Assembly: GCA_005776475.1 (NCBI GenBank)
Contig: SXPB01000056.1
Coordinates: 1 to 35,198 of the forward strand
Reading direction: 5' to 3'
DNA length: 35,198 bases
Source of the DNA: Planctomycetia bacterium
GTDB taxonomy: Bacteria; Planctomycetota; UBA1135; UBA2386
Position numbers and translations under genes: made by a program. Shown piece by piece: positions 16,303-24,224 of the stretch. The notes below the pieces were generated by a model. That model was not told where the DNA came from. It ran no database searches and saw only the letters and a program-made list of their open reading frames with translations. The stretch's first letter is position 1. Each line of letters starts with the position of its first letter.

Positions 16303-17291
16303 AGGTGCGCCTCGTCGATCGGCTGGTCTACGTCGTCGCGCGCCTCGCGATCGGCACGGCGGCCCGCGTTCCGCAGTGGCTCGGCTACGGCTGCGCCGAT
16401 CTGCTCGGTCGCCTGTTCTTCCGTATCGATCGGCGCCGGCGCGGCTACGCAATGCACTTCCTGCGCAATGCGTTTCCCGAACTCGACGACGCGGCGCGGG
16501 CGCGGCTCGGTGCGCGCGCGACCGGCAATCTGTTCAAGGTGCCAATCGACATGGCGCGGCTGACGCGGTTGCTGGCCCGCGGTGGCGACGTGCTTTCCGT
16601 GCTGGATCCAGGGGCCGTCGGCAAGCGCATCGCGGGGCTCAAGCCGCCGTTCCTCGGGCTCACGGCGCACCTCGGCAACTGGGAAGTCGCCGCGGCAGGT
16701 GTCGCGCGGGCGGTGGGTGGGGCGCACGGCATGGCGCGCGTGTCGAAGAACCCGCTGCTGCAGAAGTGGCTGCTCGCCAACCGCCAGCGCGGCGGTCTCA
16801 TCATCCATCCGCGCCGGGGTGGCGTGCGCGATCTCGCCAGCGCGCTTGCGCGCGGCGGCGTGGGACTGCAGGTGGTGGACCAGAACCAGCGGTTGCGCGG
16901 AGTGTTCGCCACCTTCTTCGGGCAGATGGCCAGTTGTGAGCGCGCTGGCGCGAGCCTCGCGTTGCGGCGCGGCTATCCGATCCTGGTCGGCGTGGCGCTT
17001 CGCCGTGGGCGCGGTTTCCGCTTCGAAATGGTGTCGACGGAACCGTTCGTGCTCGAGAACACGGGCGACCGCGCGCGCGATCTGCAGGTGGGCGTGGAAC
17101 GCATCAATCGCGCGATCGAGGAGCTCGTCCGGATGGCGCCGGAGCAGTACCTGTGGATCCACGACCGCTACCGGACGAAGTCGGACAAGAGTGAGTCTGA
17201 TGACGCAGGCGCGGATGGGGACAGTCCACGCAGCGGGGATGGGTCCGATGCGAGTGATGGCGAGAGTGTGGGTGAGAGTGGGGATGACTGA
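16299..17291 (+). CDS. LpxL/HtrB-family lipid A acyltransferase with acidic C-terminal tail
   Basis: The 330-residue protein adds a secondary acyl chain to lipid A on the cytoplasmic face of the inner membrane. It has an N-terminal hydrophobic segment, the catalytic dyad in HLGNWE (His124, Glu129), GGVRDLASALARGGVGLQVVDQN and the late motif EQYLWIHDRYRTK. A roughly 38-residue tail (about 293-330) is nearly all Ser, Asp, Glu and Gly, which is unusual for the family. The ATG overlaps the lpxK stop. LpxL is chosen over other acyltransferases because of the lpxK context; which acyl position is modified cannot be told. Confidence 0.88.
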   Translation: MKVRLVDRLVYVVARLAIGTAARVPQWLGYGCADLLGRLFFRIDRRRRGYAMHFLRNAFPELDDAARARLGARATGNLFKVPIDMARLTRLLARGGDVLSVLDPGAVGKRIAGLKPPFLGLTAHLGNWEVAAAGVARAVGGAHGMARVSKNPLLQKWLLANRQRGGLIIHPRRGGVRDLASALARGGVGLQVVDQNQRLRGVFATFFGQMASCERAGASLALRRGYPILVGVALRRGRGFRFEMVSTEPFVLENTGDRARDLQVGVERINRAIEELVRMAPEQYLWIHDRYRTKSDKSESDDAGADGDSPRSGDGSDASDGESVGESGDD

Positions 17292-17323
17292 CGCGGTGCC
17301 GTGCCTTCGTGTCCGATGGTCGG

Positions 17324-17329
17324 TATCCT
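17324..17329 (+). promoter_or_regulatory. -10-like hexamer TATCCT before tRNA-Arg
   Basis: TATCCT ends ten bases before the tRNA 5' end, so transcription could start a few bases upstream of the mature tRNA. The -35 position is unconvincing. Confidence 0.35.
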
Positions 17330-17339
17330 GAGCGTGTTC

Positions 17340-17416
17340 GCGCCCGTAGCTCAGTTGGAGAGAGCACCGCTTTTCTAAAGCGGCGGTCCCAGGTTCGATT
17401 CCTGGCGGGCGTGCCA
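17340..17416 (+). tRNA. tRNA-Arg (anticodon UCU)
   Basis: The 77-base cloverleaf has acceptor strands GCGCCCG (17340-17346) and CGGGCGT (17406-17412). They pair with one G-T at the first base pair. A standard TAGCTC D-arm, anticodon loop TTTCTAA in a CCGCT/AGCGG stem, and T-arm CCAGG/CCTGG with GGTTCGATTCC follow. The discriminator is G and CCA is encoded. It reads AGA and probably AGG. Confidence 0.95.
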
Positions 17417-17436
17417 GCTTCGCGGAGCGAAGCTGG
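17414..17436 (+). terminator. Hairpin overlapping the tRNA-Arg CCA end
   Basis: CCAGCTTCGC (17414-17423) and GCGAAGCTGG (17427-17436) form a perfect 10-bp stem with a three-base GGA loop. The left arm begins with the encoded CCA of the tRNA. Only a short T-pair follows, so it is a weak intrinsic terminator by sequence, or a trailer structure for 3' processing. Confidence 0.5.
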
Positions 17437-17550
17437 TTGCCCGACAAAGGGCATGGAGCAGGCGTTCCGCGACGGGCTCGCGGCGACGGCCGGACGCTGA
17501 TCCGCCGGACAACGTGGCGATCGCGGCGCCGGGAAGCTGGGCGGCGCCGC

Positions 17551-19164
17551 TCAACGCCCGGTGGTGAGCAACGGCACCAGTTCGTCGGCGACGAACTCCG
17601 CCATCAGCCGGTATCCCTCGTCGTTGACATGGCCGTCGGACGAGCGCATTGCTTTGAGCTTTGCTCCGCCCACCTTCTTGTCGAACGCCGACTCGACATC
17701 GATGCACGGCAATCCGTTGGCCTCGGCGAACGTCAGGGTCAGTCGACCAAAGGGGGTGGGAACCGGATACGTGAGGAATGCGACCTTGGCGTCGTGCTTC
17801 AGGCAGTGCGCGGCGATCTGCGTCCAGTGCCGGCGCAACACAGCTGCCTGGTCCTTGCCTTCGCTGGCTGCGATGCACTCCTGAAGCACTTCCAGCATGC
17901 GCCCTCGCACGTCGTCGGGGCAGGCCACCGCCGCCAGCTCCGTGTGCATCGTGGCCGCAAGGGCACGCTGGCGTTCGAGGAGCGTGTTGAGGCGGCCGGC
18001 GAGTGCCTTCGCATCATTGGTCGCCACATAGCAGGCAAAGTTCGTGCGGATGGCATCGACGTACCGCCCTTGGAACTCCTCCACCTTGCCGCGGATCTCG
18101 AACGCGCCCGCGTTCTTCCAGGTCTCCAGGGCCCGCACGATGGCGGCATGTGCCGCATCCAGATCTCCAAGCTGCAATTCAGCCCAAGCCAATTGCGAAC
18201 GCATCGTGGCTTCTTCCGGCCATTGCTGCAGGAACGCTGCCGCGACCGACCTGATTTCCTGGAACGCATTCACCGCATCGAGAGCACCCACCAGACCGCG
18301 ACCGACCCAGTAGTTGCCGGTCGTCGCCCATTTCTCGCGCAACCAGCCAAGGTGCACCAGCGCCGCGTCGTGCTTGCCACTGCGGGCATTCACGCGAGCG
18401 ACTGCCGAGCGCACCGACGGATCCTCGGGGGCCAACTGGAGCGCCGACTCGAAGGCAGCCAGGGCATCCTCGATCTTTCCGTTGCTCTCCGCTGCCCACC
18501 CTTCGTTCATGAACTTGGCGCTCGCGGGCACATAGGCCGCGATGGCTTTCTCGCCAGGGTAGGCGGCTGACCACGGAATGACGCGCTTGTCCCATTCCGG
18601 CCCGCGCACCTTGCGCATTTTTGGTTCGACCGGCGTCTCGCCTCGCATGGCGCCCATCGCCCACGCAAACAGCCGCGGCAGCCGCCACCGGAACCGGTAC
18701 GCCTGGTAGTCCTCCAACTTCGTGGAGTCGTCGACCAGTACCGGCTGTGACCACATGTCGTTGCGACCGATCAACACCAAGACGAACTTCGGCTTGGTTG
18801 CCTGCAACTGCGACGGCAACCGCAGCAGCACATCGCGCGAATCCTGTCCCGACCGGCCGCCATTGACGACGGTCCATGGCGTGCTCGTGCGCTGCCGCAG
18901 CAGTTCCTGCAACACCGCGGGATAGCTGTGCTTGCTCGAGTCCGTGGTGCCCATGCCGTGGGTCCAGGAATCGCCGACGCACAGGATCGTGTCGGTCGCG
19001 CCGCCTGCCTCGATCGCCGGCTTCTTGGAACTGGCGTAGACGATCAGGGCGCCAGCCTGCATCAGTACTTCGACCAGCAGCAACGTGGTCGCCAAGGCGA
19101 GGAACGCCAAGGCCATTTTGCGTCGCATCGGTCTGGAACGTACGGAGTTGGCAAGGGTTGCCAT
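17551..19164 (-). CDS. Split SGNH/GDSL hydrolase with helical-repeat insertion
   Basis: The 537-residue product has one N-terminal transmembrane or signal segment (about 18-43: MALAFLALATTLLLVEVLMQAGALIVY). The SGNH block I is GDSWTHGMG (catalytic Ser about 66), block II is NGGRSGQDS, and block III is GRND (about 135-138). The final motif DGHVNDEGYRLMAE, with the Asp/His pair, lies near residue 506. Between blocks III and V is a helical region (about 190-420), including a TPR-like segment (EDALAAFESALQLAPEDPSVRS). It resembles membrane-anchored O-acyl hydrolases or acetyltransferases. The ATG at 19164 is preferred: TAATCC ends seven bases upstream, and the upstream GTG at 19170 lies inside that spacer. 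Confidence 0.75.
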   Translation of the reverse strand: MATLANSVRSRPMRRKMALAFLALATTLLLVEVLMQAGALIVYASSKKPAIEAGGATDTILCVGDSWTHGMGTTDSSKHSYPAVLQELLRQRTSTPWTVVNGGRSGQDSRDVLLRLPSQLQATKPKFVLVLIGRNDMWSQPVLVDDSTKLEDYQAYRFRWRLPRLFAWAMGAMRGETPVEPKMRKVRGPEWDKRVIPWSAAYPGEKAIAAYVPASAKFMNEGWAAESNGKIEDALAAFESALQLAPEDPSVRSAVARVNARSGKHDAALVHLGWLREKWATTGNYWVGRGLVGALDAVNAFQEIRSVAAAFLQQWPEEATMRSQLAWAELQLGDLDAAHAAIVRALETWKNAGAFEIRGKVEEFQGRYVDAIRTNFACYVATNDAKALAGRLNTLLERQRALAATMHTELAAVACPDDVRGRMLEVLQECIAASEGKDQAAVLRRHWTQIAAHCLKHDAKVAFLTYPVPTPFGRLTLTFAEANGLPCIDVESAFDKKVGGAKLKAMRSSDGHVNDEGYRLMAEFVADELVPLLTTGR

Positions 19165-19171
19165 CGCCACA

Positions 19172-19177
19172 GGATTA
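19172..19177 (-). promoter_or_regulatory. -10-like hexamer TAATCC
   Basis: On the minus strand TAATCC ends seven bases before the ATG at 19164 of the SGNH hydrolase gene. No Shine-Dalgarno is present. The position is consistent with a leaderless transcript. Confidence 0.35.
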
Positions 19178-19262
19178 CCGAGGTGGGGGCTGAACGGAAG
19201 ACCCGGTCAGGCGCGACCGACCCTCCGGGCTCAGCGGAAGTCGCCGCCGCCACTGCCTGGAA

Positions 19263-19306
19263 ACGACAGCGGTCGGTTGCACCAGAGTGCAACCGACCGC
19301 TGTCGC
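19263..19306 (-). terminator. Long perfect hairpin downstream of the secreted-protein gene
   Basis: Positions 19264-19282 and 19287-19305 pair perfectly over 19 base pairs around a four-base loop (CAGA, 19283-19286). The stem begins CGACAGC and its partner ends GCTGTCG. The hairpin lies about 40 bases past the stop of the minus-strand gene 19344-21035. On that strand it is followed by TTT, so it is probably an intrinsic terminator, or an RNA-stabilising structure, ahead of the SGNH hydrolase gene. Confidence 0.6.
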
Positions 19307-19343
19307 CGTTCAACGCGATCGCTCGCGTCGTCCGAAGTCACGA

Positions 19344-21035
19344 TCAGAACGTGCCGACCTTGAGGCGGAGGGCGTTCGACGTGATGATGCCACCCGCGTT
19401 CTGGGTCGCGTCAAGCCACGCCGACTGCGAGTAGAAGCTCGCGCCGATGATCGCGGGCGGGCCGACCGGGATCGGGAAGCCGACGGTCATCGAGGGGAAT
19501 GGCGGGCCGAGGTTCGTGATCAACTGGCTGACGGCCTGGTTGATGTCGACGTTGGCGACGCAACCGGGCGCGCCGATGATGCCGAGGTCGAGACCGACCG
19601 GCGAGAACGGCGGCAGGTCCGAGATCGACACGAAGCACAGGCCGAGGTTGAGGCCGGTTTCGTTCGACGTGGTCAGGTTGACCGTCACGCCGAGGACCGG
19701 GTTGACGTCGCCGTTCAGCGCCAGCGCCGGCTGGTCGAAGCCGCTCGTGCTGAAGGGGAACGTGGCCGAGATGTCGCGGGTGCCCGGGTCAGCCGACGTG
19801 GCGCCAGGCGAGAAGCCCACCAGCGTCGGCCAGCCGCCGCCGCCCGCGAGGCTCAATGCACCGAAGCGGAACTCGACGTCGCCGTTGGCGAAGAACGCGA
19901 GCTGCATCGTGTTCGCCGTAGCGGCGATGTTCCAGTCCGGCACGGCGTTCCAGGTGAACAGGTGCGCGCTGCTGCCGACGTCGTAGTCATAGTGCGTCGT
20001 GCCGCCCACGCCCGGGTCGGTGTCGTGGTGGTTGCCGATGCGCACCGCGGTGCCGGTCAGCCACGCGGCGATGGTCGGGTTCGAAACCGCGGCCGTCGTG
20101 CCGAGCAGGTTGACATACATGTTCGAGCACATCTCGACCGTCGTCAGCGCCACACCCGTGCCGCCGATGTTCGGGAAGATGATCGGTTGCGAGTTGGCCA
20201 GGTTGACCGTGATGTTGGTGTCGTCGAGGTGGCCGAGCGACGGCGACGTGACGGCCGCCGTGTTCACCGGCGTGGTGCCGCCGACGATGCTGCTGTAGCG
20301 GTTGTTGGCGCCGTCGAACGTCATGTAGAACGACGTGTTGCTCAGGTCCTGGCCGGTGGCCGTGCTGGGCATGAACTCGTAGAACGAGCGGAAGTTCTTG
20401 TAGCAGCCTTCGCCGTACGGCTGGCGCTGCGCGAACGTGATCGGCGTGCCGCCGAGCGTGTAGTGGATGGCGCCGTTGAAGATTCGCGGCTGGAACACGC
20501 CGCCGGTGAGGAACGCGTTCTGGGCGGCGCCCGCGCGCAGCGTCAGTTCCGCATTCGAGAACAACGAGTTGGCGCAGCTGCCCGGGATCGACGTGCTGGT
20601 GCAGGTGGCGCCGTTGGTGTAGCCGTGCGAGTGGTTGTTCGACTTCAGCGCGATGCCGTAGGTGCCGGGCGCGATCGTGACCGACGGTGCGGCACCGGCG
20701 GGGACGACTGCGGCGCTGATGACCTGCTGGCCAGCGACCACGGTCGCCGGGGTGGTCGTGCCGACGAGTGTCCACAGCGCCGCGTTGGTGACGTTGCCGA
20801 GGTAGGTCGACGGGCCGAGGTAGATGTCGGTGAACGCGTTGGTTCCCGCAACCGTGGCTCCGCCCGTGCGGAAGTCGAGCTGCGTGATGGTGATCGTCGT
20901 GTTGATCGTGAGGTCGAAGTAGAGACCGCCGCCGATGTTGCCGCCGTTCGTGCCACCCACCAGGGTGCTCAACGGAGATTGGGCAACAGAAACCGCGGCG
21001 AGTGCCGTAACGGCAAGGATCGCAAGGTTGCGCAT
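19344..21035 (-). CDS. Large secreted protein with planctomycete C-terminal domain
   Basis: The 563-residue protein begins MRNLAILAVTALAAVSVAQS, a typical signal peptide. Residues about 20-180 are a beta-rich module with Gly/Thr/Asn-rich strands (GGNIGGGLYFDLTINTTITI). The middle (about 190-460) has aromatic, Asn- and Asp-rich strands, including HYTLGGTPITF and NHHDTDPGVGGTTHYDYDVG. The C-terminal 110 residues (LGLCFVSISDLPPFSPVGLD onward, ending SNALRLKVGTF) resemble the end of the 5888-7810 protein. No catalytic residues are recognised. The ATG at 21035 lies four bases after TACCTT. A surface-structure or substrate-binding role is inferred from secretion and composition. Confidence 0.7.
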   Translation of the reverse strand: MRNLAILAVTALAAVSVAQSPLSTLVGGTNGGNIGGGLYFDLTINTTITITQLDFRTGGATVAGTNAFTDIYLGPSTYLGNVTNAALWTLVGTTTPATVVAGQQVISAAVVPAGAAPSVTIAPGTYGIALKSNNHSHGYTNGATCTSTSIPGSCANSLFSNAELTLRAGAAQNAFLTGGVFQPRIFNGAIHYTLGGTPITFAQRQPYGEGCYKNFRSFYEFMPSTATGQDLSNTSFYMTFDGANNRYSSIVGGTTPVNTAAVTSPSLGHLDDTNITVNLANSQPIIFPNIGGTGVALTTVEMCSNMYVNLLGTTAAVSNPTIAAWLTGTAVRIGNHHDTDPGVGGTTHYDYDVGSSAHLFTWNAVPDWNIAATANTMQLAFFANGDVEFRFGALSLAGGGGWPTLVGFSPGATSADPGTRDISATFPFSTSGFDQPALALNGDVNPVLGVTVNLTTSNETGLNLGLCFVSISDLPPFSPVGLDLGIIGAPGCVANVDINQAVSQLITNLGPPFPSMTVGFPIPVGPPAIIGASFYSQSAWLDATQNAGGIITSNALRLKVGTF

Positions 21036-21294
21036 GGGAAAGGTACTGCTGATCAGGGACAGGAATCGACGAGCCTCGACGCGAGGACTCGAGGGTTGCG
21101 AAGTCTAGCAGGAGATCGACGTGCGTCGAGCAGGTGTGGGTTCCCTGCAGTTCGCGTTTTCGCCGGAGACGAGCCACATTGCGGCGAGATTCCCAGCCAG
21201 TTTCGCCGTCGCGCAACTGCGCGTTCGCCGGAGTTCGCAGTGCCACGTGCTGGCATCGATCCCGTTCTGGCGGTCCCATCCCATCGACACCACG
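21036..21294. other. Divergent intergenic region without a recognised gene
   Basis: This 259-base region separates the minus-strand secreted protein from the plus-strand protease. Open frames here have no coding character. It must carry both promoters, but I see no convincing -35/-10 pair beyond TACCTT just before the minus-strand start. No obvious hairpin or repeat was found. Confidence 0.5.
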
Positions 21295-23382
21295 ATGCAC
21301 ACGAGCCTTCGTCCCTTCTTCCTGTTCGGATCCACGGTCTGTTGGTTGGCCGCTTGCGGCGGCGGTGGCGGCGGCGGGGGCGCAGCGACCTCGACCATTT
21401 CGGGACAGGTCCGCGTGCCGGAACTCGCGCCCGCGGCATTGGCGCGTTCGGAGTTCGCTGATTGGCAACGGCCCATGCTCCCCGGCGAAGTGGTCGTGTG
21501 GTTGGAACCGGGCCACGCGCCGGAACAACTCGCCACCGACGGCTTCGATCTGGTGCGTTCCGGCGGATCGATCGCCGTCTACTCGGCGCAGGCAGCGCAG
21601 GGCAAGTCGTCGCTGCGCGATGGGGCGACTGCTGACCAGAGCAGCGAGCGGGCCACCAGTGACGCCGCGGTGGCGATGGGCGACCGGCCCGGAGTTCGTT
21701 GTGCGACGCCGAACTTCCTGCTGCAGCGCTGCATCACGCCGAACGACACGTTCTTCGCCAAGCAGTGGCACTATCCGCAGATCAACCTGCCGCAGGCCAG
21801 GGACCTGACCCAGGGTTCGAGCAGCGTGATCGTCGCGGTGCTCGACACCGGCATCGTGTCCGCGCATCCCGACTTCGCCGGCCGCTTCGTCAACGGCTAC
21901 GACATGATCAGCAGCGCGGCGGCGGCGCGCGATGGCAACGGCCGCGACGCCAATCCCGAAGACGTCGGCGATCTGGCGACGCCGCAAGGCAGCAGTTTCC
22001 ACGGTACGCATGTGGCCGGCACCATCGGTGCGAATGGCAATGACGGCGTTGGCGTGGCGGGCGTCGACTGGAACTGCAAGCTGATGATCGTGCGCGTGCT
22101 CGGCCAGGGTGGCGGCAGCGTCGACGACATTGCCAACGGCATCCTGTTCGCGGCTGGGCTCGCCAACGGCAGCGGCCAGGTGCCCCCGCAGCGAGCCGAC
22201 GTCATCAACATGAGCCTCGGCGGGCCGGGCCTGAACGCGGTGCTCGAACAAGCGTGCGATGCCGCTGCGGCGGCCGGCGTGCTGTTGGTGGCGGCGGCCG
22301 GCAACGACAACAGTTCGCAACCGAACTCGCCGGCGGCGTTCGCTTCGGTGCTGTCGGTGGGTGCCGTGGACCTGCTGCGGTCGCGGGCGCCGTATTCGAA
22401 CTTCAGCTCGACGGTCGACATCTGGGCGCCGGGCGGCGACATGGGCGTCGACCGCAACGGCGACGGTCATCCCGATGGCGTGTTGTCGTGCATGAGCGAC
22501 GACGCCGGCGCGCTCTTCTTTGCGTTCGAGAACGGCACGTCGATGGCGAGTCCGCACGTGGCCGGCGTCGCCGCCCTGGTGAAGGCGGCGAATCCGGCGC
22601 TGACGGCGAGCCAGATCCGCAGCATCCTGACCGCGACCGCCGTCAACGGGAACGGGCTGCCGAACAGCGGCAAGCTCGTCGATGCGCTGGCGGCGGTGCA
22701 GTCGGCACAGGGCGGCGGCGCCAGCGTGCCGCTGCTGGTGTCGACGCCGTCGGCGATCGACTTCGGTGACTCGGCGACGACGTCGGCCCTGGGGCTCGAG
22801 AATCGCGGCAACGGCAACCTCGTGTTCGACAACTTCTCGTTCCAGCCGGCCGCACCGTGGTTCAGCGGGTTGCTCAGCGACGTCACGCCGGCCAACGGCA
22901 TCGATCTCGACTCGATGGCGATCACGATCGATCGCACCGGTCTCGCCAACGGCGTCTACCAGACGCGCATGACGCTCAACTACCTGGACATGGCAACCAT
23001 GGTCAGTGTCGATGTGGAGATCCGGATCCAGGTCGGCGCTTCGCCGGTCTCGGCGGACACGGTGTTCGTGCTGTTGGTCGATCCGATCACGCTCGAGTCG
23101 TTGTTCGAGACTTCGACCACCGCGGGCAGCTCGTTTGCGTTCGCGATGGCTGGCGTCGCGGCGGGGGACTACCTGCTCGTGGCCGGCACCGATCGCGACA
23201 ACGACAACATCCTCGGCGACGACGGCGAGTTGTTCGGCGCCTGGCCGAGTCTCGATGTGCCGCAGGCGATCACGATCACCGCCGGCGTGAACAGCAGCGA
23301 CCTCGAGTTCGGCATGGAAGACTTCGTGGCGGTGCAATCGACGGGAACGACGCCGCGGCCGACGTTCCGGAGGAAGTCGTGA
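21295..23382 (+). CDS. Subtilisin-like (S8) lipoprotein protease
   Basis: The 695-residue protein has a lipoprotein signal (MHTSLRPFFLFGSTVCWLAAC, Cys21) followed by a run of eight glycines. An N-terminal propeptide-like region covers about 35-150. The S8 domain shows all three catalytic residues: Asp184 in AVLDTGIVSAHPD, His236 in FHGTHVAGTIG and Ser416 in NGTSMASPHVAG, with Asn337 in AAAGND as the likely oxyanion residue. It should be an active serine protease tethered to a membrane. The C-terminal about 220 residues form beta-sandwich-like modules, probably substrate binding. The ATG at 21295 fits the lipoprotein signal; the longer upstream frame has none. The gene overlaps the small lipoprotein gene as GTGA. 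Confidence 0.9.
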   Translation: MHTSLRPFFLFGSTVCWLAACGGGGGGGGAATSTISGQVRVPELAPAALARSEFADWQRPMLPGEVVVWLEPGHAPEQLATDGFDLVRSGGSIAVYSAQAAQGKSSLRDGATADQSSERATSDAAVAMGDRPGVRCATPNFLLQRCITPNDTFFAKQWHYPQINLPQARDLTQGSSSVIVAVLDTGIVSAHPDFAGRFVNGYDMISSAAAARDGNGRDANPEDVGDLATPQGSSFHGTHVAGTIGANGNDGVGVAGVDWNCKLMIVRVLGQGGGSVDDIANGILFAAGLANGSGQVPPQRADVINMSLGGPGLNAVLEQACDAAAAAGVLLVAAAGNDNSSQPNSPAAFASVLSVGAVDLLRSRAPYSNFSSTVDIWAPGGDMGVDRNGDGHPDGVLSCMSDDAGALFFAFENGTSMASPHVAGVAALVKAANPALTASQIRSILTATAVNGNGLPNSGKLVDALAAVQSAQGGGASVPLLVSTPSAIDFGDSATTSALGLENRGNGNLVFDNFSFQPAAPWFSGLLSDVTPANGIDLDSMAITIDRTGLANGVYQTRMTLNYLDMATMVSVDVEIRIQVGASPVSADTVFVLLVDPITLESLFETSTTAGSSFAFAMAGVAAGDYLLVAGTDRDNDNILGDDGELFGAWPSLDVPQAITITAGVNSSDLEFGMEDFVAVQSTGTTPRPTFRRKS

Positions 23383-23759
23383 GGCCCGTTTTGGCGGTCG
23401 CGGGCCTGCTCGCGGCTTGCGCGACGGCGCCGGAGACGACGATGGAAGAACCGACGTGGAACGGGCCGGCGGTGCACCTCCGGCATCTCGCCGACCGCGG
23501 CATCGAAGTCGAACTGATGGCGCCGACGGCGGGACACGCGTTCGAACTGGTCTCGGTGCGAGGTGAAGGTCGCCGCGCCGTGGTCGATTTCGTGCACCGC
23601 CTGCCGCCAGCGGATGCGTTCGTCGCCCAGGTGCTCACGCCGTTGCGCGTGCAGCTCGGGCCCGAGCGACTCGGTGACGCGTCGTTGCTGACGATCCGCA
23701 TCGTGCCGCCGTTCGCCGATTCGGCGATCCTGACGGCGCTGGTGGCAACGCGCCCCTGA
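23379..23759 (+). CDS. Small lipoprotein of unknown function
   Basis: The 126-residue protein starts VRPVLAVAGLLAACATAPE, giving a lipobox LAAC with Cys14. The remainder is one small domain with alternating strands and helices (GIEVELMAPTAGHAFELVSV, ADAFVAQVLTPLRVQLGPE). The GTG start overlaps the protease stop as GTGA, and GGAGG at 23369-23373 is a strong ribosome binding site. Cotranslation with the protease suggests a partner or inhibitor role, an inference from position only. No family recognised. Confidence 0.7.
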   Translation: MRPVLAVAGLLAACATAPETTMEEPTWNGPAVHLRHLADRGIEVELMAPTAGHAFELVSVRGEGRRAVVDFVHRLPPADAFVAQVLTPLRVQLGPERLGDASLLTIRIVPPFADSAILTALVATRP

Positions 23760-23765
23760 CCGCGT

Positions 23766-24224
23766 TCACAGACCAGCGGCGGCGACGTTGCGGAGGAACC
23801 CTTCCTGCCAGTGGTAGCCGGTGAGCAGGCTCGGGTCGCGGTCGCCGAGCAGGGCGCGCGCCAGATAGAGCGCCTCGATCGAGGCGAGGCCGGCGGTGGG
23901 ATCCTCGAACACCTTGCTGGTGCGCGGGTATGCGGTCACCACATGGCCCGGGATCGAACGTTCGATCGGCACGCCGGTCACGTGCGAACGCAGTTGCGGC
24001 AGCCATCGCCAGGTGGAATCGAGCAACAGCAGCGGGTGGCCGGCGTCGGCCACGGACAGCGGCGGCGCCTCGACGGCGAGCAACAAGAACCCCGTCGCGT
24101 CGAAGGTGAACCCGGGCCGGGCGCGCAGGAATGTCATCTCCGGCCGGTCGTGCAGGAAGCGCAGCGAGCACTTGGCGATGCGTTCCTTCGCATGCCGGAT
24201 CACCGTCGTCGGCACCGGACTCAT
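23766..24224 (-). CDS. Tsr3/DUF367-like protein
   Basis: The 152-residue protein has an N-terminal stretch HAKERIAKCSLRFLHDRPEM, then PLLLLDSTWRWLPQL, AYPRTSKVFEDPTAGLASIEALYLARALLG and YHWQEGFLRN. This order resembles DUF367/Tsr3 proteins, which transfer the aminocarboxypropyl group of S-adenosylmethionine to rRNA in archaea and eukaryotes. I infer the same fold here, but bacterial activity and the target are unproven. The start is the ATG overlapping the glycosyltransferase stop as ATGA, with AAGGTG upstream. The pairing with a glycosyltransferase gene is not explained by the family role. Confidence 0.55.
   Translation of the reverse strand: MSPVPTTVIRHAKERIAKCSLRFLHDRPEMTFLRARPGFTFDATGFLLLAVEAPPLSVADAGHPLLLLDSTWRWLPQLRSHVTGVPIERSIPGHVVTAYPRTSKVFEDPTAGLASIEALYLARALLGDRDPSLLTGYHWQEGFLRNVAAAGL

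Noticed and set aside
19287-21461. Long plus-strand frame (about 724 codons)
   Set aside because: Arg/Val/Asp/Glu-rich shadow of the minus-strand secreted protein; no start context or domain.
19987-23337. Long minus-strand frame (about 1116 codons) across the protease gene
   Set aside because: No motifs, biased to Arg/His/Gln, and opposite a protease with a complete catalytic triad.
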